From contig JAITVH010000114.1 in assembly GCA_031285905.1 (NCBI GenBank), positions 1 to 39,655 on the forward strand: DNA of 39,655 nucleotides, given 5' to 3'. Positions 33,142-39,655 of this stretch are shown piece after piece. Below the pieces are notes generated by a model that saw nothing but the letters and a program-made list of their open reading frames with translations, was not told the origin of the DNA and did no database searches. A program made the translations under genes and the position numbers. The stretch is from Prevotella sp. (GTDB lineage Bacteria; Bacteroidota; Bacteroidia; Bacteroidales; Dysgonomonadaceae). Each line of letters begins with the position of its first letter. Position 1 is the first letter of the stretch.

Positions 33142-34152
33142 TTATTTTTGTTTTGCCGCAATAGCCTGATTGGCAGCGATGGCTACCATGTTATATATAT
33201 CGTTCACGGAACATCCCCTCGACAGGTCGTGTACGGGGGCTGCCATTCCCTGAAGTATCGGGCCTATAGCTTCCGCCGCACCTAAGCGTTGAACCAGTTT
33301 GTATGCAATGTTGCCCGTTTCCAGAGAAGGAAATACCAATACATTGGCTTTTCCGGCAACTTTGCTGTCCGGTGCTTTTTTGCTTCCTACTGATGGTACA
33401 AGTGCAGCATCGGCTTGTAGCTCGCCATCGATATTCATTGTTGGATCAAGCTTCTGAGCCAGTTGTGTTGCCTCTATTACTTTATCTACCAGCGGATGTT
33501 TTGCACTTCCTTTTGTCGAAAAGCTGAGGATTGCCACTTGCGGTTCTTCCCCTACTAATGCCCGGGCGGTATTTCCTGTAGCTACAGCAATCTCTGCCAG
33601 TTGCGATGCAGTAGGATCAGGTGTTACTGCACAGTCTGCCATCAGCAATAATCCATCCTTGCCATATTGTTTTTGTGTGGTGAACATCAGGAATGCTCCG
33701 GAAACAACGCTGATGCCCGGTGCGGTTTTTATGATTTGCAATGCCGGACGAAGCACATCACCGGTAGTGTTTTGTGCTCCTGCTATTTCACCGTCGGCAT
33801 CTCCATTTTTTATCATCAGGCATCCGATGTATAAAGGATCTTCCGCTAGTTTTGCTGCTTGCTCCGGTGTCATCCCTTTGGACTTTCTCAGTTCCAAAAG
33901 AAGATTTGTATATTCCTCTTTCTTAGGATAATTTAAAGGATCGGCAATAGTTGCTTTTTCAATGTTCTTTAAATCAAGTTCAGTGGCTAGTTTTTTGATT
34001 TGCTCTTGATTCCCGATAAGGATAATATCTGCGATTCCATCCCTGATAAGCTGATCTGCAGCCTGAATAGTTCTAACTTCTGTGCCTTCCGGTAAAACGA
34101 TGCGTTGTTTGTTAGATTTTGCTTTCTCTAAAAGTTGTTTAATCAAGTCCAT
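33142..34152 (-). CDS. pta: Phosphate acetyltransferase
   Basis: This 336-aa short form of Pta (catalytic domain only, without the DRTGG/BioD-like N-terminus of the long enterobacterial type) converts acetyl-CoA + Pi to acetyl phosphate + CoA. Signature stretches are RIVLPEGTEVRTIQAADQL, GDADGEIAGAQNTTGDVLRP, FSTKGSAKHP, ELQADAALVP and the C-terminal LSRGCSVNDIYNMVAIAA. Met at 34152 fits the family start (MDLIKQLLEKAK); an upstream in-frame start at 34203 would overlap the -7 box. It is the first gene of the operon with the dehydrogenase and ackA. Confidence 0.97.
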   Translation of the reverse strand: MDLIKQLLEKAKSNKQRIVLPEGTEVRTIQAADQLIRDGIADIILIGNQEQIKKLATELDLKNIEKATIADPLNYPKKEEYTNLLLELRKSKGMTPEQAAKLAEDPLYIGCLMIKNGDADGEIAGAQNTTGDVLRPALQIIKTAPGISVVSGAFLMFTTQKQYGKDGLLLMADCAVTPDPTASQLAEIAVATGNTARALVGEEPQVAILSFSTKGSAKHPLVDKVIEATQLAQKLDPTMNIDGELQADAALVPSVGSKKAPDSKVAGKANVLVFPSLETGNIAYKLVQRLGAAEAIGPILQGMAAPVHDLSRGCSVNDIYNMVAIAANQAIAAKQK

Positions 34153-34200
34153 ATATAATTCTTTTGTATTATAGCTTGAGGTTAGAAATATTTGAATGTG

Positions 34201-34208
34201 CAAATGTA
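34201..34208 (-). promoter_or_regulatory. -7 box of the pta operon
   Basis: Minus-strand TACATTTG, 49 bp upstream of the chosen pta start. Its position also argues against the longer start at 34203. Confidence 0.5.
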
Positions 34209-34312
34209 CTAAAAATGCAAACCAGACTTGACACTTTTCTTGAAAATAATGATATGTATTCTAAAAATAAGGTAAAATTCCGAATTATGCAGAGCAGCAC
34301 TTGTGTCTTACT

Positions 34313-34331
34313 ATTTTAACTAAAAGGTAAC
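34313..34331 (+). repeat. Copy of dispersed TTTTAACTAAAAGGTAAC motif
   Basis: Exact TTTTAACTAAAAGGTAAC core followed by GAAAATGA. It is the first of three copies in the gene-free spacer 34209-34777. Confidence 0.75.
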
Positions 34332-34355
34332 GAAAATGAAGAATTATAAATTAAG

Positions 34356-34373
34356 AAACAACGTTCGACGGAG
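34356..34373 (+). repeat. AAACAACGTTCGACGGAG word
   Basis: The word reappears inverted at about 39516-39533, with one mismatch in the core (CTCTGTCGAACGTTGTTT). Another shared word is TTTACATACG...TCCTGTGA at about 34618-34642 and 39459-39484. The two spacers are built from the same short sequence blocks in different order. Confidence 0.5.
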
Positions 34374-34410
34374 TCAATTAAGAATTTATATTCGACTTTG
34401 TCAACTAAGT

Positions 34411-34430
34411 ATTTTAACTAAAAGGTGACA
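34411..34430 (+). repeat. Copy of dispersed TTTTAACTAAAAGGTAAC motif
   Basis: ATTTTAACTAAAAGGTGACA, one substitution from the consensus; second copy in this spacer. Confidence 0.7.
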
Positions 34431-34491
34431 GATGTAAATGAAAAACTAAAAATGAAAAATTTATATTTGGCTTTTTCAATCCCTTTCCTCC

Positions 34492-34558
34492 TGTAGGGGC
34501 GATCCCTTGTGGTCGCCCGCTTTGCCTGTCGCGGGTACCCACAAGGGGCACCCCTACA
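34492..34558. repeat. 67-bp palindromic intergenic repeat, copy 2
   Basis: Nearly identical to 132-198, with the same TGTAGGGG/CCCCTACA ends and CCCTTGTGG/CCACAAGGG inner arms and a few changes in the loop. As in copy 1, the TTTTAACTAAAA motif follows immediately. Both copies read the same way on the plus strand. Confidence 0.75.
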
Positions 34559-34560
34559 TA

Positions 34561-34590
34561 ATTTTAACTAAAAAGTAACATAGGTAATAC
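34561..34590 (+). repeat. Copy of dispersed TTTTAACTAAAAGGTAAC motif
   Basis: ATTTTAACTAAAAAGTAACA plus TAGGTAATAC abuts the palindromic repeat. The remaining spacer to 34777 has short AGCTATCAGCTAATGGCTAA-type words and an ACTATAGATAAATT word also found at 309-322, but no gene. Confidence 0.7.
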
Positions 34591-34777
34591 TTTATTCAAT
34601 TCTTTGACTCCGTCGATTTTACATACGCTTTGCTCCTGTGATTAATAATTCAATTCAAAGATCATTTTTTTTCTGAAAGCTATCAGCTAATGGCTAAAAG
34701 CTAACGGCTCTATTACTATAGATAAATTAAAAATAAAAAAATGCAGTTATGGGACAATAAAAACATTGTGGTAAAAG

Positions 34778-35551
34778 TTATTTATTTTGTGGCTCAAAAA
34801 TAATAGGTATTGTCCAATAACGATGTATTTTCTTTCCCCTGCGTATTATAACTTCCCAAGGGATAGACTTTACTATTCTGATAGCTTCATCATTATATCC
34901 ATCATGGCCTTTGATGACCTTAACTTCTGTGATCTTTCCATTTAAGTCGGCATCTTCTACTCTAAGTGTCACTCGCAGTTTCTCTTTTGGAGGTTCTATG
35001 CTTTTATAGTTTATATTAGCCTTTATGAGTTTAGACAGTGTGTCTGTTCCATTCGTAAATACTGATGGCTTAAGCTTATTCCTATAGGTTTTCATACTTT
35101 TTAAAATCCCCTTCTCAAATATATAATCTGTTTCATATTCATGATATCCACCCCATCCATCATGTTCGTAAATAATACAATTTCTGGGGCTGGTAATAGT
35201 ACCTGAAAACCAATCGACATAAATATTCGTTTTTTGTTTAAACATTATTGAAAGATCAATATCCTTTTTATCATACGGGGTATATGCTTTTATAAGAAAC
35301 AAACTATCATTTTTTATCTCAAATAAAGCCTTAAAACCTCGCCAGCAAGCTGTGGACATATCTTTGTGCTTGTGAATCTCTTCCCGGATTGCTTCCGAAT
35401 TGGGGTGTTCCATAATATATTTTGCTAATATAAATGGATATATCCAAACGGTATCACCTTTATATACTAAAAGATCGGGAGTTTGCGGTGTGGCATTGCA
35501 ATAACTGATGAATGACAAGCTGAGAACAATGGAAAGAAAGCATACTTTCAT
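34778..35551 (-). CDS. Secreted protein with TonB C-terminal-like domain
   Basis: This 257-aa protein has a signal peptide (VCFLSIVLSLSFISYCNA). Residues of about 25-170 are of unknown type, rich in aromatic residues (YKGDTVWIYPF, YEHDGWGGYHEYETDYIFE). Residues of about 185-250 (LRVTLRVEDADLNGKITEVKVIKG, then YNDEAIRIVKSIPW) match the TonB C-terminal fold that Bacteroidota use in many secreted or receptor-coupled proteins. There is no membrane anchor or Pro-rich linker, so it is not a classical energy transducer. ATG at 35551 was chosen because it gives a normal signal peptide; the frame opens at 35590. Confidence 0.7.
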   Translation of the reverse strand: MKVCFLSIVLSLSFISYCNATPQTPDLLVYKGDTVWIYPFILAKYIMEHPNSEAIREEIHKHKDMSTACWRGFKALFEIKNDSLFLIKAYTPYDKKDIDLSIMFKQKTNIYVDWFSGTITSPRNCIIYEHDGWGGYHEYETDYIFEKGILKSMKTYRNKLKPSVFTNGTDTLSKLIKANINYKSIEPPKEKLRVTLRVEDADLNGKITEVKVIKGHDGYNDEAIRIVKSIPWEVIIRRGKKIHRYWTIPIIFEPQNK

Positions 35552-35595
35552 CTTTTTATTGAATAGAGATGAAAATATCATAAAATCCATAAATT

Positions 35596-35632
35596 GCAGA
35601 TCAAAAATCTGCTTGCGCGGACGTCCCGTCCG
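35596..35632. repeat. Two small hairpins in the spacer before the TonB-C-like gene
   Basis: GCAGAT-CAAAA-ATCTGC (35596-35612) is followed by GCGCGGACGTCCCGTCCGTG, which contains its own inverted GGACG/CGTCC repeat and recalls the GCGCGGACA word at 61-70. It lies upstream of the minus-strand gene ending at 34778. Confidence 0.35.
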
Positions 35633-35700
35633 TGTGCATCTTTAATTTATCCCTTCACTACACACAGGCTGAAAATTATAAAGATATACCAAAGCTTATA

Positions 35701-35737
35701 TAAAAAAGAAGAAGTCGCCAAAAATGACAACTTCTTC
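35701..35737 (-). terminator. Terminator of groEL
   Basis: On the minus strand GAAGAAGT pairs with ACTTCTTC (35708-35715 and 35730-35737), followed by TTTTTTA. It lies 24 bp after the groEL stop codon. Confidence 0.7.
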
Positions 35738-35760
35738 CTACTATATTGGTTCAGATGTTA

Positions 35761-37410
<1,650 letters not shown>

Positions 37411-37426
37411 TTAATAGGGTTTTGTA

Positions 37427-37696
37427 TTAAATGATTGCTAGAATGTCTGATTGACGCATGATAAGATAGTTCTCACCATCAAATTCGATTTCAGTACCGG
37501 CATATTTTCCGTAAAGTACCTGATCGCCTTTTTTTACTACCATTTCTTCATCTTTGGTTCCGCCACCTACTGCAACAACTTCACCTTTCAGTGGTTTTTC
37601 TTTTGCTGTGTCGGGGATAATGATACCTCCCACACTTTTCTCTTCAGCAGCTGCAGGTTTTAACAACACTCTGTCTGCTAATGGTTTAATACTCAT
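37427..37696 (-). CDS. groES: Co-chaperonin GroES (10 kDa)
   Basis: This 89-aa protein forms the heptameric lid of the GroEL chamber. [33 protein letters not shown] includes the mobile loop (GGIIIP) that binds GroEL, and [32 protein letters not shown] is the usual C-terminal beta fold. Length fits the family. It is the first gene of the groES-groEL operon. No CIRCE element was seen upstream. Confidence 0.98.
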   Translation of the reverse strand: MSIKPLADRVLLKPAAAEEKSVGGIIIPDTAKEKPLKGEVVAVGGGTKDEEMVVKKGDQVLYGKYAGTEIEFDGENYLIMRQSDILAII

Positions 37697-37787
37697 GACT
37701 CGTTAGTTTTTAATGGTTATTATTATATTATTAAAAATTTTATGATGTTTTTTCGTTAACTTATTAGCGAAATACGTGCCAAATTTT

Positions 37788-37810
37788 AATTCTGCCAAAA
37801 AAACAGAATT
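37788..37810. promoter_or_regulatory. Inverted repeat AATTCTG-N9-CAGAATT upstream of groES
   Basis: Perfect 7-bp arms (37788-37794, 37804-37810) with a 9-nt gap lie 92-114 bp upstream of the groES start. The N9 spacing equals that of CIRCE operators, but the arm sequence is different. It might be a heat-shock operator or a chance hairpin. Confidence 0.25.
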
Positions 37811-37887
37811 TGAAAATACAAGACTGACAAGTAGTCATTTTTGGTCAATATTCAGTTGGTTTTGTTTCAGAAACTTTTTATCTCGTT

Positions 37888-38139
37888 TTATTTAAATATT
37901 ATTACTAATAATACAATAACGATTCCAATCCCTACCGCAGCATTTGATGCCCGCTGATTAAACCATGTATCTTTTGGCTCTTCATCTTTAGGCCTATTGA
38001 GGAAAGAAATGGGTTTTATCTTTCCTATAGTGGCAAAAATTAAATAGCGAATAGGAAGTCCAATATAATTAAATATGGGAAATAAAACATATCGCCAAAT
38101 AGACCTTAATATTTCCCAAAATACTATATCTTCCATCAT
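37888..38139 (-). CDS. Small membrane protein, unknown function
   Basis: This 83-aa protein has two hydrophobic stretches: residues of about 13-40 (YVLFPIFNYIGLPIRYLIFA) and about 66-82 (AAVGIGIVIVLLVIIF). They are separated by a basic, Pro-containing loop (IKPISFLNRPKDEEPKDTW). No family recognised. It stands alone between groES and the glycosyltransferase gene, with a copy of the dispersed repeat just upstream. Confidence 0.6.
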   Translation of the reverse strand: MMEDIVFWEILRSIWRYVLFPIFNYIGLPIRYLIFATIGKIKPISFLNRPKDEEPKDTWFNQRASNAAVGIGIVIVLLVIIFK

Positions 38140-38163
38140 TCAATTAGCAAAGATACTATTCAG

Positions 38164-38182
38164 TTTTTAACTAAAAGGCAAC
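38164..38182 (+). repeat. Copy of dispersed TTTTAACTAAAAGGTAAC motif
   Basis: TTTTTAACTAAAAGGCAACA in the short spacer between the small membrane protein and the glycosyltransferase gene. Confidence 0.65.
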
Positions 38183-38229
38183 AATCAACGATCGCCGAAG
38201 CGAAGGCGAGGCAAAGGTTACACTTTCTC

Positions 38230-39319
38230 TCATATGCTATTTATTATTTTACTGACTGTATTTTTCCAAGAGAATGTATCCAAGCAAAATTTTTGTCCCT
38301 CGATACCCATTTGTTTTAGTAATTCAGGCTTCGAGAAGGCATTATTAATAGTATTTGCCAACCCGGTAGAATCCAGATTATCTAATCCAAAACCATATTT
38401 TCCGTTTCCTGATATTTCAGGAAAACTATTCCTGTTTAATCCTACAATTGGCATTTTGCAGGCTAGTGCTTCCAGATAAACCAATCCCCAAGGTTCGTTT
38501 AGTGCAGGCATGAGGAATAGAGAGCAATCATTAAATATTTCTTGCAGTTGTTCAATCGGTATAAATCCATATGTTTTTACATTAGGGATATTAATGTTAT
38601 TGTAATCTGGTTGTCCTACAATGATTAGTTCTAATTCGGGATCTTTTTCGAGAGCAAGATTAAAGGCTTTTAATATTAATTCCCCTCCTTTATCTTCGAA
38701 TCGGTTTTTTGCAGCAAATAATATCTTTTTATTTGAATAATTCTTTTCTCCTGTATATGGTTTTATAACCCCAAGGCCTGTACCAACAACGGTAATCTTA
38801 TCTGGAGAAACTCCATAATATTCAATCAGGTTTATTTTTACATAATTACTGATGGTAAATATATGTTCCATCTGTTCATATGATTTTTTCTCTAGCGCAT
38901 CAGCTTCACGCAATAGTCTGGAGGTATATCCGGTCATATTTTGGGAATGACTGCTCCATAAATTCCAGGTAGAATCACAAAATAGATAATGTTTTTGATT
39001 TTTAGGAAAATAACGGAATGGCAGATCAAGTGTACCCATGTGGAGTGTCTTTTTACACGTGCTTCTATTAGTTTCCGACTTTACTTTTCTTGCATTTGCA
39101 TATCTATATAGAAAATTACGCTCTATATTTATAATAAAGTTTTTGCAAAACTTTTATAGCAAAAGTCTCATAACTATTTAGTTGTGTTTGTGAGCTAAAC
39201 GTATTTTCTAAACATCCTATTCTGGATAATTCGCTACATATCCTGTATGGTGTACCCGACCATGTTTTGGGATTGGTAGGATCTTGCAAAGAACAAACAT
39301 TTATTTTTTTTATACTCAT
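38230..39319 (-). pseudogene. GT4-family glycosyltransferase, frameshifted
   Basis: The gene begins at ATG 39319 (MSIKKINVCSLQDPTNPKTW), with the N-terminal GT-B lobe including SGTPYRICSELSRIG. It loses frame near 39116, ending KYRA-stop, and resumes in the neighbouring frame as RNFLYRYANARKVKSETNR, running through MGTLDLPFRYFP to the stop at 38230. The C-terminal lobe has the GT4 signatures ILFAAKNRFEDKGGELILKAF, PELELIIVG and NEPWGLVYLEALACKMPIVG (the E-x7-E region). A one-base change restores a protein of about 360 residues. If real, the truncated 269-aa product from the ATG at 39039 has only the donor-binding lobe. It probably acted in glycan or surface polysaccharide synthesis; acceptor unknown. 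Confidence 0.8.
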
Positions 39320-39386
39320 TATTAATTTCGATTCTATATAATTACAGACTAATTTGTTTTTTTGTTTAAAAATCAATAGTCAGTTT

Positions 39387-39415
39387 ATTTTAACTAAAAG
39401 GTAAAAAAGGTAACA
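39387..39415 (+). repeat. Copy of dispersed TTTTAACTAAAAGGTAAC motif
   Basis: ATTTTAACTAAAAGGTAA followed by AAAAGGTAACAG. The rest of the window (39416-39655) holds TTAGCTATTAGCTGATAGCC words and fragments shared with the spacer at 34.3-34.7 kb, and no gene that I can see. Confidence 0.7.
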
Positions 39416-39655
39416 GATTTTAGCTATTAGCTGATAGCCATTAACTTTTTCATAGCCTCTTTACATACGTTTCGTTCCTGTGACCGTTGGTTGTCATTGG
39501 CTCCGTTTCGCTCTGTCGAACGTTGTTTCTGACGATAGGAAGGATCTCCTTACACTCAGATGAGATGCTTCGCTAATCGCTCAGCATGAACTGTGTTAAT
39601 GAGCAAATTTATTAACATAATTTTCATTATATATTTGTTTTTTTGTAACAATAGC

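Overview
The window looks like a chromosomal segment of a Bacteroidota bacterium, most likely order Bacteroidales and plausibly Dysgonomonadaceae. The family-level guess is inference from gene content. The signs are: TAnnTTTG-type -7 boxes upstream of many genes, AT-rich spacers without strong Shine-Dalgarno sites, many short-lipobox lipoproteins, SusE/SusF-type domains, GH76/GH92 mannan enzymes, and a fermentative pta/ackA operon.

Layout. 1-455: dispersed palindromic repeats. 456-4914: convergent lipoprotein glycosidases, a SusE-like/GH76 fusion and a GH92, sharing one bidirectional terminator; together they suggest mannan or mannoprotein use. 5142-6149: asd. 6232-6318: tRNA-Ser(GCT), whose 3' end is the attachment site of a small integrated element (about 6307-10971) carrying a tyrosine integrase, two SGNH-type hydrolases, an excisionase-like HTH protein and an unknown protein. 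11259-13339: sucCD. 13664-13735: tRNA-Arg(CCG).

13.9-26.8 kb is the most unusual part. It holds three retropepsin-PDZ modules in two genes; an LtaS-like sulfatase-fold membrane protein; two paralogous secreted proteins with a shared RiPP-like leader, Gly-Ser tracts and an even number of cysteines (10 and 12); a TlpA-like thioredoxin lipoprotein; a C39-like/VKOR/thioredoxin fusion; and gluzincin-type peptidases, of which one is frameshifted and one is a decayed relic. The two precursor-like genes and the VKOR gene share a nearly identical promoter block, and the precursors also share a 5' leader with a GTTGTAG...CTACAAC inverted repeat. I read this as a candidate co-regulated system that makes, oxidises and processes disulfide-rich secreted peptides; that reading is inference.

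27.0-30.9 kb: a lone ExbD, a TPR protein, an AraC-family relic, an outer-membrane barrel and an Omp85-type barrel. 30.9-34.2 kb: the operon pta - 3-hydroxyacyl-CoA dehydrogenase-like - ackA on the minus strand. 34.2-34.8 kb: repeat-rich spacer. 34.8-39.3 kb: a TonB-C-like protein, groES-groEL, a small membrane protein and a frameshifted GT4 glycosyltransferase. 39.3-39.7 kb: more repeats.

At least five accessory genes are interrupted by a single in-frame stop or a one-base slip, often at a homopolymer, while every housekeeping gene is intact. This could be real decay, phase variation or residual sequencing error; read data would decide.
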